Shown here piece by piece: positions 1 to 7,937 of a stretch of 64,000 nucleotides of DNA (the first letter of the stretch is position 1; each line of letters begins with the position of its first letter). The DNA lies in assembly GCF_030406385.1 (NCBI RefSeq), contig NZ_JAUEPM010000005.1, forward strand, positions 124,001-188,000. Direction: 5' to 3'. The DNA comes from Microbacterium oryzae. Its GTDB lineage: Bacteria > Actinomycetota > Actinomycetes > Actinomycetales > Microbacteriaceae. A program made the position numbers and the translations under genes. Under the pieces are notes generated by a model. The model was not told where the DNA came from and made no database searches. It saw only the letters and a list, made by a program, of their open reading frames with translations.

Positions 1-333
1 CTCGCCGTCCGGCTCCTGCCAGTACCGCGCGAAGTCGACCGAGAGGCCGAAGGCACGGTGGACCGCGGCGGGCGTGATGGCGCTCACGTCGACGCCGGCG
101 AGCAGCCCTTCGAGCGCCTCGAGCGTCGCGGGCGAATGGGGTTCACCGCCGTCGTCGGCCGCAAACGTGAACCGCACACGGGAGCTCCCCGATGCCGGAT
201 CGAGGCCGTAGGCGAGTTCGCATACCGCGCGACTCACCGCCTCATCGCATTCGGTCGCCAGCTCGAGGCACAGCCGCCGCCCCCGCGGTCCCGCGAGGAG
301 GCCATCCGCGTCGAGCGAGCTCTCCTCCGTCAT
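1..333 (-). CDS. hypothetical protein, N-terminal part (runs off the left edge)
   Basis: The first 111 codons of a gene that continues beyond the window. Its ATG overlaps the TGA of the hemerythrin-domain gene upstream (ATGA), which implies translational coupling. The visible part is acidic and soluble-looking, with no signal peptide or membrane segment. It opens MTEESSLDADGLL and has Cys at about 22, 29 and 38. I do not recognise the family. The reading frame is open to base 1 with actinobacterial codon use (third positions mostly G or C), which supports a real gene. The function is unknown; coupling to the hemerythrin gene is the only clue. Confidence 0.6.
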   Translation of the reverse strand, partial: MTEESSLDADGLLAGPRGRRLCLELATECDEAVSRAVCELAYGLDPASGSSRVRFTFAADDGGEPHSPATLEALEGLLAGVDVSAITPAAVHRAFGLSVDFARYWQEPDGE

Positions 334-1148
334 CGTCGGAATCTATCGCCCCCCTTCCGGCCCCGCCGGGCGAAGGCGACCGGAAGGGCGATGGCGGCCG
401 CCACCGCACCGGCGACGACCAGCCATGGGCGACCGGGCTTCGGGTCGACGCGCGTGGACACATCCTCGCCGCGCCGCATCGCCGGAAGGTGCTCGATGGT
501 GTGCGCGGCCCGGGTCAGCGCGTCGGTCGTGAAGCGGATGGCCCCCTCCGCCCCGCCCGCACCGCGCAACCGGATCGCATCGAGACGGTCACGCGTGCGA
601 TCGAGCACGGTGAGCGGAAGCGCGGCCACGACGTTCCCCGGGGGGCGACGCGCCACGATCGGGTGCGCGCGGGTCGGCGCGACGCGGTCGACGACCTCCC
701 AGGCGAGCCCGAGCAGGCGCAGCTGCCGGGCCGACACGCGCTCCTGCAGTCGCGGAAAGAGCTCGTCCTCCTCATCGCGGACGTCCTCGCGCAGCACCTC
801 GACGAGACGGTCGATGGCGGCCTGGCGCTCCGGCGTGTTCAGCTCGAGGCCCTCGAGCCTGGTGACGAGCTCGTTCACCTCCTGGTGCTCCTGCTCGACC
901 TGGAGCGTCAGCTCCTCCCCGTCGGGCAGCACGCGGCGCATGACGGGCCAGAGCACCGACTCCTCCGCGAACGCGTGCGGGAACACCAGCCGATAGAGAT
1001 CGAGCAGCACAGGCAGCTGCTCCTCGTGTGTCGACTCCCCCAGCCGGTGCAGCAGACGGTCCAGTTCGACGTGGTCGCTCTTCTGCCGGGAGAGGACGCT
1101 CAGGCGTCCGCCCAGCTCCTCGATGCTCTGCTCGGCGACGGACTTCAT
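330..1148 (-). CDS. hemerythrin (HHE) domain membrane-anchored protein
   Basis: A 272-residue protein with an N-terminal hemerythrin-like four-helix domain (about residues 10-150). Candidate diiron ligands are H26 (SDHVELD), H58 and E62 (FPHAFAEE) and H88 (EQEHQEV). The HHE family binds non-haem iron and senses or carries O2 or NO. After a linker, one hydrophobic helix (WLVVAGAVAAAIALPVAF) and a basic RRGRKGGDRFRR tail suggest membrane anchoring at the C-terminus. The start is set by AAGGAGG five bases before the ATG. It overlaps the next gene by 4 bases. A role in oxygen or NO handling is inferred from the fold only. Confidence 0.82.
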   Translation of the reverse strand: MKSVAEQSIEELGGRLSVLSRQKSDHVELDRLLHRLGESTHEEQLPVLLDLYRLVFPHAFAEESVLWPVMRRVLPDGEELTLQVEQEHQEVNELVTRLEGLELNTPERQAAIDRLVEVLREDVRDEEDELFPRLQERVSARQLRLLGLAWEVVDRVAPTRAHPIVARRPPGNVVAALPLTVLDRTRDRLDAIRLRGAGGAEGAIRFTTDALTRAAHTIEHLPAMRRGEDVSTRVDPKPGRPWLVVAGAVAAAIALPVAFARRGRKGGDRFRR

Positions 1149-1243
1149 GCCATCCTCCTTCTCATCGGTGTGGTCTCATCGTCTCGCGGTGGTCGCGCTG
1201 GTGCCTCCCCCTTGCGCGCGACGTCGCGAGGTGCCTGCACCGC

Positions 1244-2398
1244 TCACACTGCGGCATGCGTCGCCGCGATGGCCAGGGCGATGGCTTCGACGGCGCCGCC
1301 CGCCGCGGCGCTCGCCGCGCGCTGTTGCGTCGCGCCCGTTCCACGGGACAGGATGACCTGCAGCCGGCGGTGAACCTGATCTCGCTCGACGCTGGAGTCG
1401 AACCCGGCGTCGACGTGCTCGAGGAGCGCGGCGACCACGTCGCGAGCGGGTCGTGGCTTCCCCGAGATGGGGTGCAGCAGATCCTGCTCGACGCCGTACC
1501 TGCTCGCCTGCCAGGAGGCCAGCCGGAGCAGGCTGCTCGGCATGCCGTCAGGAGGGATGCCCACGCGCCATTCGGAGACGGCCGTCACGACGAGAGCCCG
1601 GACGAGGACCGCGAGCGCCGCTGCGTCGCGCGGCTGCAGGCAGACGTCGGCGATGCGGACCTCGACGGTCGGCACGTGCGCGGACAGTCGGGCGTCGAAA
1701 TAGATCATGCCGCGGTCGAGCGCGACGCCGGTCTCGATGATGTCGTCGACGACGCGCCGGTACCGCTCCGCGGTTCCGAAGAGGTCGTAAGGGCCCGCGG
1801 TCGGCCAGCGGCCCCATGCCTGATAGCGGTAGCTGGCGAAGCCGGTGTCCATCCCCTGCCAGAACGGGGAGTTGGCGCTGAGCGCGAGCAGCACGGGAAG
1901 CCACGGCCGGATCCGGTCGAGGACCGCGACGCCCTCGTCGGGCGACGCGATCGTCACGTGCACGTGGAACCCGCAGGTCAGCTGCTCGAGCATCGTCAGC
2001 CCAAAGCGCTCCTGCATCCGATCGAAGCGCGGTGAGGAGACGGCGTGCGTCTGGCAGGCGACCGGCGTCGTCGCGATCGCGACCGCGCGCGCACCCACCG
2101 CCCGAGCGGCCTCGTCGGCGGCACGACGTCCATCCGCGATCGCCGTGACCAGCTCGTCGAAGCTCGCTCGCGGAGAGCTCACCGCCTCGAGCTGCTCACG
2201 TTTGACCTCCAGCTCGAGCGCCGTTCCGGCGAGCGGGATGGCCGAGGCGGCGAGCGAGAGCGCCTCGCCTGCGCGGGGAGCGGGGCACAGCGTGGCCTCA
2301 TCGACCAGCAGCAGCTCCTCCTCCACGCCGATCAGTCGGCTGAGCAGGCCGTCCGTCTGCCGGGCGGACGGCGGTTCGGGAGCGGCCATGATCGTCAC
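1244..2398 (-). CDS. ybdK: YbdK-family carboxylate-amine ligase (GCS2 family)
   Basis: An ATP-dependent carboxylate-amine ligase related to plant-type glutamate-cysteine ligase (GCS2). The diagnostic N-terminal motif GVEEELLLVD is present. Further family signatures are HVHVTIASPDEGVAVLDRIR (metal and nucleotide region) and FDARLSAHVPTVEVRIADV. At 384 residues it is the usual size. E. coli YbdK has only weak gamma-glutamylcysteine synthetase activity, so the true substrate is open. The first possible start is a GTG overlapping the upstream peptidase stop (GTGA); an ATG three codons in (2389) is the alternative. The pairing with an M20 dipeptidase hints at small-peptide or amino-acid-conjugate metabolism, which is inference. 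Confidence 0.85.
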   Translation of the reverse strand: MTIMAAPEPPSARQTDGLLSRLIGVEEELLLVDEATLCPAPRAGEALSLAASAIPLAGTALELEVKREQLEAVSSPRASFDELVTAIADGRRAADEAARAVGARAVAIATTPVACQTHAVSSPRFDRMQERFGLTMLEQLTCGFHVHVTIASPDEGVAVLDRIRPWLPVLLALSANSPFWQGMDTGFASYRYQAWGRWPTAGPYDLFGTAERYRRVVDDIIETGVALDRGMIYFDARLSAHVPTVEVRIADVCLQPRDAAALAVLVRALVVTAVSEWRVGIPPDGMPSSLLRLASWQASRYGVEQDLLHPISGKPRPARDVVAALLEHVDAGFDSSVERDQVHRRLQVILSRGTGATQQRAASAAAGGAVEAIALAIAATHAAV

Positions 2399-3834
2399 CG
2401 GAGGTCCTCGACGTCCATCGCGGCGAGTTCCTCCCAGAGGAAGGCGATCGTGGCGGCGCCGTTCATCATCATCTCGACGTCGACGCTCTCATCGCTCGCG
2501 TGCCAGTGGTCCTCGGGAAGGCCCGTCCCGACGAACACGATCGGCGCGTCCAGCGAGCTCGAGAGCAGGTCGGCCGGCCCGCCGCCTGCATTGCCCATGC
2601 GCCCGGCGGCGCTCTTGCCGTAGCCGCGCTCTGTCGCGACCTCGAGCGCACGCAGGGCGCCGGTGGCAGGAGTGACGTACGGCTCCTGCCCGTACTCCTC
2701 GTCGACCGTGAGCGCGTACTCGACGGTGTCGGGGATCCGGTCGGAGATGAAGCGCCGCAGCTGCTCGGCGACATCCGCCACGCGCTGATCCGGCACCGTG
2801 CGGATGTTGAGGGATGCCTCGGCCGTGGCGGGGATGACCGCACGGGACATCGCCGTGGGGTCTCCCGCGAGAAGCGAGAGCACCTCCAACGAGGGTCGCA
2901 GCCAGAGTCGCTCCTTGATCGAGTAGCCGTCCTCGCCCGTCATTGCGCGCGTCTCGGTGCGCTCCAGCCAGGTCTCATCGTCGAACGGGAGGTCCTCGAT
3001 CTCCTTGCGGCGCTGCTCCGTCACGGCGGCGACGGCGTCGTAGAAGCCGGGGATCGCGATTCTGCCTCCCTCGTCGTGCATCGCGCTCAGCACATCGGCG
3101 AGCACGTGGATCGGATTGGCCGTCGCGCCCGACGCCGCGCCGCTGTGCACGTCGCGGCCGGGACCCCGCACCGTGAGCGAAGCCGTCAGCATCCCCCGCA
3201 TCGAGGTGACGACGGCCGGGGCCTCGTCCTTCCACTGCAGGGTGTCGGAGAAGACGATGACATCGCACCGCAGCGCCTCGGTGTGCTCGGCGATGAGATC
3301 GGCGAGATGCTGCGATCCGACCTCCTCCTCCCCCTCGACGAGGTACTTCACGTTCAGGGCGGGGCCGTCGACCGCTGCGGCGAGGTGCGCGCGAAGGCCC
3401 CACAGGTGCGCCATGACCTGCCCCTTCGCGTCCGACGTGCCCCTGCCGTAGAGTCGGCCATCCCGCAGGACGGGCGTGAAGGGGTCGGTCTCGCTCCACC
3501 CCTCCGGCTTCACCGCGCGCACGTCGTGGTGGCTGTACACGAGCACGGTCGGCGCGTCAGGGTCGCCGACCCGCTGGCCGAACACGGCGACGGTGTCGCC
3601 GGTCTCGATCAGCTCGACCTCGAGGCCCGCGTCGCGCATCTCTCCCGCGAGCCAGCGCGCCGACCGTTCCACGTCGATGGCCCGTTCGGGGTCCCCGGCC
3701 ACGGACGGGATCGCCGCCCACTCCGTGAGCCGCCGGATGAGCTCGGGAGCGTTCGTCTTGAGGAAGTCGGCCACGGCGACGTCGCCGGGCGCCGCCTGGC
3801 GCGTCGCCGCTTCCGGTGCTGCATCGATCGTCAT
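2395..3834 (-). CDS. M20/M25/M40 family dipeptidase
   Basis: A 479-residue zinc dipeptidase of the ArgE/DapE/CNDP type. Visible elements are the first metal motif (VLVYSHHDVRAVKPEGW), the bridging Asp in LYGRGTSDAKGQ, and the catalytic base and metal ligand in YLVEGEEEVGS. The lid domain sits between about residues 200 and 310. Near the end, GRMGNAGGGPADLL and WHASDESVDVE carry the last ligands (typically His or Glu). It should be cytosolic, since no signal peptide is seen, and should hydrolyse di- or tripeptides or N-acyl amino acids. It is the first gene of a minus-strand pair with ybdK, overlapping by 4 bases. Confidence 0.88.
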   Translation of the reverse strand: MTIDAAPEAATRQAAPGDVAVADFLKTNAPELIRRLTEWAAIPSVAGDPERAIDVERSARWLAGEMRDAGLEVELIETGDTVAVFGQRVGDPDAPTVLVYSHHDVRAVKPEGWSETDPFTPVLRDGRLYGRGTSDAKGQVMAHLWGLRAHLAAAVDGPALNVKYLVEGEEEVGSQHLADLIAEHTEALRCDVIVFSDTLQWKDEAPAVVTSMRGMLTASLTVRGPGRDVHSGAASGATANPIHVLADVLSAMHDEGGRIAIPGFYDAVAAVTEQRRKEIEDLPFDDETWLERTETRAMTGEDGYSIKERLWLRPSLEVLSLLAGDPTAMSRAVIPATAEASLNIRTVPDQRVADVAEQLRRFISDRIPDTVEYALTVDEEYGQEPYVTPATGALRALEVATERGYGKSAAGRMGNAGGGPADLLSSSLDAPIVFVGTGLPEDHWHASDESVDVEMMMNGAATIAFLWEELAAMDVEDLR

Positions 3835-3985
3835 GGTGCCCCCGCCATGGCGGACCGCCGTGGTCCCCCGCGCTCACCATCCGCGACACGTCGTCGGGAA
3901 GCCAGGGCTTGACCGCTCTGCACGGGGCGGGTAGACGAAGCGGGTCTGGTCTCGAGCGGACGCTCACCAGCCTCGCGCAACGAGA

Positions 3986-4014
3986 AAGTCCCCCCGGCGG
4001 AGCCGGGGGGACTT
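3986..4014 (-). terminator. strong hairpin downstream of the tRNA-Thr/tRNA-Met unit
   Basis: A perfect 13-bp stem (AAGTCCCCCCGGC with its complement) and a 3-base loop, only 10 bases beyond the 3' end of tRNA-Met on the minus strand. It lies between the tRNAs and the M20 gene, so it probably ends the tRNA transcript. Confidence 0.75.
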
Positions 4015-4023
4015 CAGGTCTTG

Positions 4024-4097
4024 TAGCAGGAGCGGGGCTTGAACCCGCGACCTCACGATTATGAGTCGTGCGCTCTCACCAACTGAGCTACCCTGCC
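4024..4097 (-). tRNA. tRNA-Met (CAT), elongator type
   Basis: A 74-nt cloverleaf on the minus strand. The acceptor is GGCAGGG paired with CTCCTGC plus U, giving a G1-U72 pair, then discriminator A. The D arm is GCTCAGTTGGTGAGAGC. The anticodon stem CACGA/TCGTG flanks loop CTCATAA (anticodon CAT). The T arm contains GGTTCAAGCC. The 3' CCA is not encoded. G1-U72 fits the elongator more than an initiator (C1-A72 mismatch); tRNA-Ile2 with a lysidine-modified CAT is the other option. It is followed by a terminator hairpin. Confidence 0.93.
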
Positions 4098-4120
4098 GCG
4101 ATGCATCCGTGGATGCCGCG

Positions 4121-4192
4121 AGCCCCGAGTCAGGATTGAACTGACGACCCCTTCCTTACCATGGAAGTGCTCTGCCACTGAGCTATCGGGGC
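4121..4192 (-). tRNA. tRNA-Thr (GGT)
   Basis: A 72-nt cloverleaf on the minus strand. Acceptor GCCCCGA pairs with TCGGGGC and the discriminator is U. The D arm is GCTCAGTGGCAGAGC. Anticodon stem CTTCC/GGAAG encloses loop ATGGTAA (anticodon GGT, reading ACC/ACU). The T arm contains AGTTCAATCCT. No CCA is encoded. It lies 23 bases upstream of tRNA-Met and is presumably co-transcribed. Confidence 0.94.
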
Positions 4193-4274
4193 GTGCTGCC
4201 TGCAACAGGCAACCAGAAGAGAATACCATCTCCGCGGCGGTTCCCCGAACCCGGGCAACCGCCGCGCGCGTCGG

Positions 4275-5522
4275 TCAGCCCGCGGTGATCTCGGAACCGA
4301 GGAGATCGCCGATGGCGGTCTGCGCGGCAGCCGCCTCGTCGTCTGAGTACCGCGTGTTGGCGTGCTCCTGCAGCCAGGGCAGCGGGTCGGTCGTCGCGCC
4401 GTTGATGATGATCTCGAAGTGCATGTGCGCACCGTACGAGCGGCCGGTGTTTCCGGTCAGGCCGACGATGTCGCCGACCTGCACGCGCTGGCCCTGCGTG
4501 ACGCGCAGCGAGCCGTACTGCATGTGCGCGTAGTGGCTCGTGACGACCTGGCCGTCGATCACGTGGTCGACGTAGACGGTGACGCCGTACGCGCCGCCCG
4601 ACTCGGTCGCGATGCGCACCACGCCGTCGGCGATCGCCTGAACGGGAGCACCGTCGCCGGGCGTGAAGTCCACGCCCTCGTGCAGACGACCCCAGCGCTG
4701 GCCGTAGCCCGAGCTCATGCTCGTGCCGACCGCGAAGGGCCACTGGATGTCAGCGGAGGCGTCGTTCGTGAAGAACGCACCCGAGGTGCTGATGCCGTCG
4801 GCCGAAGCGACGGTCGGAACGGTCTCAGCGGAGTAGCCCTGCGCACGCTCGACATCGGCGTTCTGCACGTCGGACGACGCCACGAAGGCCTGGATCTCCT
4901 CGTCGCCGAGCTCCTGACTCGCGCCGGCGGCGATGGACACGGCGGCCGAGGCGGACGAGCCGCCGTCCTGAGCGAGCGCGCCGAGCGGCGTCGTCATGCC
5001 GACAGCGAGCAGTCCGATGACGCCCATGGCGCCCAGCGAGGCGGTGGTCGTCGCGACGCGACGGAACCCGCGGCCGCGACGCGGCGCGACGTGCTCCTCG
5101 ACGGCGGGAGCGGGGATCCCCGCGGCGACCGGCTGAGCGGCCGGGGTCACGGGCGTCTCGCCCGTGAACTGCAGTGCGCGGGCTGCGGCGAGGAACTCGT
5201 CCGACTCCGCAGAGCCGAGCGGGATGGCGCCGGTCGCGGGAGCGGAGCCGGCCACGTGCTCGGCGACCTTGAGCGGCTCGCCGAAGTCGGCGTCGCCGTC
5301 GTCGATGATCTCGGGGGCAGGAGTTGCGGAGGCGAGCTCACGCAGCCGGCGACGGGTCAGGGGCGGCTCGGGAAGAGCCGTGTCCGCGACGGCGGTGCGC
5401 ATCGTCTGACCCTGCTGGTTCGGCGTGAGCGCGGCACCGGGGGTGCGACGCGAGCGGCGCTGGTGCGCGGCTTCGGCCGTGGGCATGTCAAGCGGCAAGG
5501 AGGAGTGCTTTCCGTAGGTCAC
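4275..5522 (-). CDS. M23-family peptidoglycan endopeptidase, membrane-anchored
   Basis: A 415-residue LytM/M23 metallopeptidase. The C-terminal domain (about 255-375) has the zinc ligands H281 and D285 (RLHEGVDFTPG) and the HxH pair H366/H368 (YGAHMHFEI), plus the usual GNTGRSYG loop. The N-terminal half is long, Ala/Pro-rich and probably disordered. A single hydrophobic stretch (about 155-180, MGVIGLLAVGMTTPLGALA) follows basic RRGRGFRR and should act as signal anchor, placing the catalytic domain outside. Expected role: cleavage of peptide cross-links during growth or division. The first start is GTG at 5522; MPTAEAAHQRR 13 codons later is an alternative. It has a hairpin-containing leader. 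Confidence 0.88.
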   Translation of the reverse strand: MTYGKHSSLPLDMPTAEAAHQRRSRRTPGAALTPNQQGQTMRTAVADTALPEPPLTRRRLRELASATPAPEIIDDGDADFGEPLKVAEHVAGSAPATGAIPLGSAESDEFLAAARALQFTGETPVTPAAQPVAAGIPAPAVEEHVAPRRGRGFRRVATTTASLGAMGVIGLLAVGMTTPLGALAQDGGSSASAAVSIAAGASQELGDEEIQAFVASSDVQNADVERAQGYSAETVPTVASADGISTSGAFFTNDASADIQWPFAVGTSMSSGYGQRWGRLHEGVDFTPGDGAPVQAIADGVVRIATESGGAYGVTVYVDHVIDGQVVTSHYAHMQYGSLRVTQGQRVQVGDIVGLTGNTGRSYGAHMHFEIIINGATTDPLPWLQEHANTRYSDDEAAAAQTAIGDLLGSEITAG

Positions 5523-5564
5523 TGCGAGGGACAGCGAGAAACGTCATCGGGGGGCGATCATCGC

Positions 5565-5614
5565 TTCGCGGTTCGGGCCGCGAAAGTAACGATCCGGTAA
5601 ACAACCTACCGGAT
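5565..5614 (-). promoter_or_regulatory. two hairpins in the 5' region of the M23 gene
   Basis: Upstream of the hydrolase are two inverted repeats: TTCGCGG/CCGCGAA with a 6-base loop (5565-5584) and ATCCGGTA/TACCGGAT with a 7-base loop (5592-5614). On the minus strand TAGGTT (5602-5607) inside the second could serve as a -10, making that repeat a possible operator and the first a leader stem. I could not fit the repeats to a c-di-AMP riboswitch core. Confidence 0.4.
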
Positions 5615-5692
5615 GATCGCTGAGAGCGCCATCCGCGCTCGGAATCTCACAGGACGAAGGTCCCGTCAACCCCCTGTGCACGAGACGTCGGG

Positions 5693-6484
5693 TCAGTCGG
5701 AGAATACGCCTGCGAGCTGCTCGAACAACGGCTCTCCGGCTGCGACGAGCAGCCGGCGTCCCCACGAATCGACGCCCAGCCATCCAGCCCGCCCGCCCGC
5801 CTCGCTCACCAGGAGTGCGCCTGCCGCCATGTCCCACGGCTTCAGTCCGCGCTCGTAGTACGCGTCGAGGCGACCGGCCGCCACGTAGGCGAGATCGAGC
5901 GAGGCCGCTCCCGCTCGGCGGATGTCGCGCGCGATGGGCATGACCTTGCGCAGCTCATCGAGCGCGCCGGCGTGCGTCTCCGGGTCGTAGCCGAAGCCGG
6001 TTGCGATGAGCGCTCCCGCGGGCGTCTCCATGGTGACCGACAGGCGCCGCTCCCCCAGGTGCGCGCCGTGCCCACGGGCGGCGGAGAACACCTCGTCCAG
6101 CACCGGCGCGACGACGACTCCGGCGAGCGGCTCCCATCCGGTGGGCTCCGGCGGTCCGCTCACCGCAGCGATGCTCACGCCGTAGGCGGGCTGCCCGAAG
6201 GCGTAGTTCACGGTGCCGTCGATCGGGTCGACCACCCACGTGATGCCCGAGGTCCCTTCCTCGGCGCCCGACTCCTCGCCGAGGAACCCGTCTTCCGGAC
6301 GAGCTTCCGCGAGGCGCGAGCGGATGAGCGTCTCCACCTCGCGATCGGCCTCGGTGACGATGTCGGCGAGGGTCGACTTGCTCGCTGCGATGGCGACGCC
6401 CTCCTGCCGACGTCGCCGCGCGAGATCGCCGGCTTCCCTGGCGATGTCGACGGCGAGGTCGCGGAGCTCGAGTTCGAGAGTCAT
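5693..6484 (-). CDS. inositol monophosphatase family phosphatase
   Basis: A 263-residue Mg2+-dependent phosphatase of the IMPase/SuhB/HisN superfamily. Metal motif A is FLGEESG (E70) with DPIDGTVNYA (D86, D89). Motif B is WDMAAGALLVSEAGG near the C-terminus. The substrate may be inositol-1-phosphate, histidinol phosphate, a fructose-1,6-bisphosphate-like sugar or a nucleotide phosphate; sequence alone does not decide. The ATG at 6484 is six bases after TAGCGT on the minus strand, so the transcript may be almost leaderless, though GGAGGG lies in the gap. It stands alone between the M23 gene and a membrane protein. Confidence 0.87.
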   Translation of the reverse strand: MTLELELRDLAVDIAREAGDLARRRRQEGVAIAASKSTLADIVTEADREVETLIRSRLAEARPEDGFLGEESGAEEGTSGITWVVDPIDGTVNYAFGQPAYGVSIAAVSGPPEPTGWEPLAGVVVAPVLDEVFSAARGHGAHLGERRLSVTMETPAGALIATGFGYDPETHAGALDELRKVMPIARDIRRAGAASLDLAYVAAGRLDAYYERGLKPWDMAAGALLVSEAGGRAGWLGVDSWGRRLLVAAGEPLFEQLAGVFSD

Positions 6485-6543
6485 CCCTCCACGCTAGCCC
6501 CGCCCCCGCGCGCGGACTCCCGGGCGCTCCGGCCCCTGGCGCC

Positions 6544-6602
6544 GGAGATCCCGCGAATCCCGGACCGCTCGGGCCAGAGCGTCCGGGATTCGCGGGATCT
6601 CC
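6544..6602 (-). terminator. 22-bp perfect inverted repeat after the membrane-protein gene
   Basis: Arms 6544-6565 and 6581-6602 are exact reverse complements (GGAGATCCCGCGAATCCCGG followed by AC) and can extend four more pairs past one bulged C. It starts 10 bases past the stop of the gene at 6612. No T-run follows on either strand. The most economical role is an intrinsic terminator. Confidence 0.6.
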
Positions 6603-6611
6603 GTGCGAGCG

Positions 6612-7595
6612 TCAGGACGCAGGCGGGAGCGGCGGGCGCGGCGGAATCTGCGGCGGATCGGCGGGCTGCTCCGGGGACGACGGCTGGGACTGAGCCGCGG
6701 GCCACGCACCCTGCGGGTAGGTGGGCTGACCGGTGTAGTACGCGTTCCAGTCCGGGCTGCCGTCGGGCATCACCGGCAGCGGCGTCACGCCGTCGTAGTA
6801 CGTCGGCCACTGCTGCGGCTGCGCGTACTGCTGCGGGTAGGACTGCTGGCCGTACTGCTGCTGGCCGTACTGCTGCGGCGCGAGGGATGGCCGGGGCCGC
6901 TTGGGTGCGAACAGCGCGTTCAAGAGCGGCAGGAGCGTCGTGCCGACAGCGGCGAGGATGGCGAAGGAGACGACGATGCGCCAGTACAGCTCCTCGTAGT
7001 CGAACGAGTCGGGGAACGTGAGGAAGAAGACGAGCATCGCCACAAGCGCGAGGAGGAACACGGTGGTGGCGATCGCGACGGCGCGCGTGAAGGTGGTGAC
7101 GTACCGGGCGTGCGCACGCCAGAAGAGGCGCAGGTGCAGCAGCGCGAGCTGCAGTACGGCCACGACGAGCAGGAACTCGAAGAACCGCTCGATGCCCTCG
7201 CCGTCGTATCCGTAGGAGTAGTAGTCCGACTCGCTCCAGCCATCCGGCACCACGTCGAGCCAGATCTTCACCGCGCCGACCAGGAGGACGACCACCCACG
7301 ACGCCATGCTGGCGAGCACGAACCAATCGGGTCGCTTGGGCGCGAGGCTCGCGTCGAGCAGGACGACCCCCGCGAACCCGGCGAGGAGGAGCACGGTGAG
7401 GAACGCCTTGCCGATGATGCCGTTCTGATCGCCGACGAGCACCCAGATGACGCAGATCACCGCGGCGGCGATGAGCGCGCCGATGGCGATCCAGATGGCA
7501 CCCCGGATGAGGCGCGACGCTGGTCGCTGACCCGGGGCGGCCGCAGCGGCGGCGTCGCCGTGCGGCTGCTCGTGCGAAGCGTGCGGTGCGGACAT
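6612..7595 (-). CDS. six-span membrane protein with a Pro/Gln/Tyr-rich tail
   Basis: A 327-residue protein of unrecognised family. About six hydrophobic helices run between residues 25 and 250 (for example GAIWIAIGALIAAAVICVIW and AVAIATTVFLLALVAMLVFF). A cytoplasmic-looking C-terminal 80 residues follow, rich in Q, Y and P with repeated YGQQ units. The start is ATG 7595 because AAAGGGGAGC precedes it at good spacing; the reading frame is open further upstream without a better site. The N-terminus is His/Ala-rich (MSAPHASHEQPHGD). The function is unknown; the low-complexity tail resembles those of actinobacterial cell-envelope and division-associated proteins, but that is only a resemblance. 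Confidence 0.75.
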   Translation of the reverse strand: MSAPHASHEQPHGDAAAAAAPGQRPASRLIRGAIWIAIGALIAAAVICVIWVLVGDQNGIIGKAFLTVLLLAGFAGVVLLDASLAPKRPDWFVLASMASWVVVLLVGAVKIWLDVVPDGWSESDYYSYGYDGEGIERFFEFLLVVAVLQLALLHLRLFWRAHARYVTTFTRAVAIATTVFLLALVAMLVFFLTFPDSFDYEELYWRIVVSFAILAAVGTTLLPLLNALFAPKRPRPSLAPQQYGQQQYGQQSYPQQYAQPQQWPTYYDGVTPLPVMPDGSPDWNAYYTGQPTYPQGAWPAAQSQPSSPEQPADPPQIPPRPPLPPAS

Positions 7596-7718
7596 CAGCT
7601 CCCCTTTCGCCGGAGCGGGCGCTCCGATGCGGCCATCCTTCCATGAGCCGTCTCGTCCCGTCCGGGGCATGTGCGGCGGGTGACGCAACGCGCCCGGTTG
7701 CCGGAAGTTCGACGCGAT

Positions 7719-7747
7719 TTCACCTTGCCCGCCGCACGGGGTAACAT
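7719..7747 (+). promoter_or_regulatory. possible promoter for tRNA-Tyr
   Basis: TTCACC (7719-7724) and TAACAT (7742-7747) are separated by 17 bases and lie about 50 bases before the tRNA. The -35 match is weak. Confidence 0.3.
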
Positions 7748-7796
7748 CGTGTCTCGCGCATCCGGTCGTCTGGTGAAAGTCGGGCGGGCGCGCACT

Positions 7797-7878
7797 GGCA
7801 AGTTGCCCGAGCGGCCAAAGGGAGCTGACTGTAAATCAGCCGCGTCATGCTTCGGGGGTTCGAATCCCTCACTTGCCA
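7797..7878 (+). tRNA. tRNA-Tyr (GTA)
   Basis: An 82-nt class II tRNA on the plus strand. Acceptor GGCAAGT pairs with ACTTGCC, discriminator A. Anticodon arm CTGA-CTGTAAA-TCAG has anticodon GTA. A long variable arm (CCGCGTCATGCTTCGG region) and T arm GGGTTCGAATCCC are present. A terminator hairpin follows six bases later. No CCA is encoded. Confidence 0.94.
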
Positions 7879-7883
7879 CAGCA

Positions 7884-7913
7884 GAGGGCCCCGGTCGGAA
7901 GACCGGGGCCCTC
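7884..7913. terminator. bidirectional terminator between tRNA-Tyr and the ADH gene
   Basis: A 13-bp perfect stem GAGGGCCCCGGTC with a GGAA tetraloop, located between convergent transcription units. Confidence 0.8.
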
Positions 7914-7937
7914 GCCGTCTCCGGCGGCGCGACCGCG

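Noticed and set aside
5565..5614. c-di-AMP (ydaO) riboswitch before the M23 gene
   Set aside because: I could not find the conserved core sequences; only two simple stem-loops are present.
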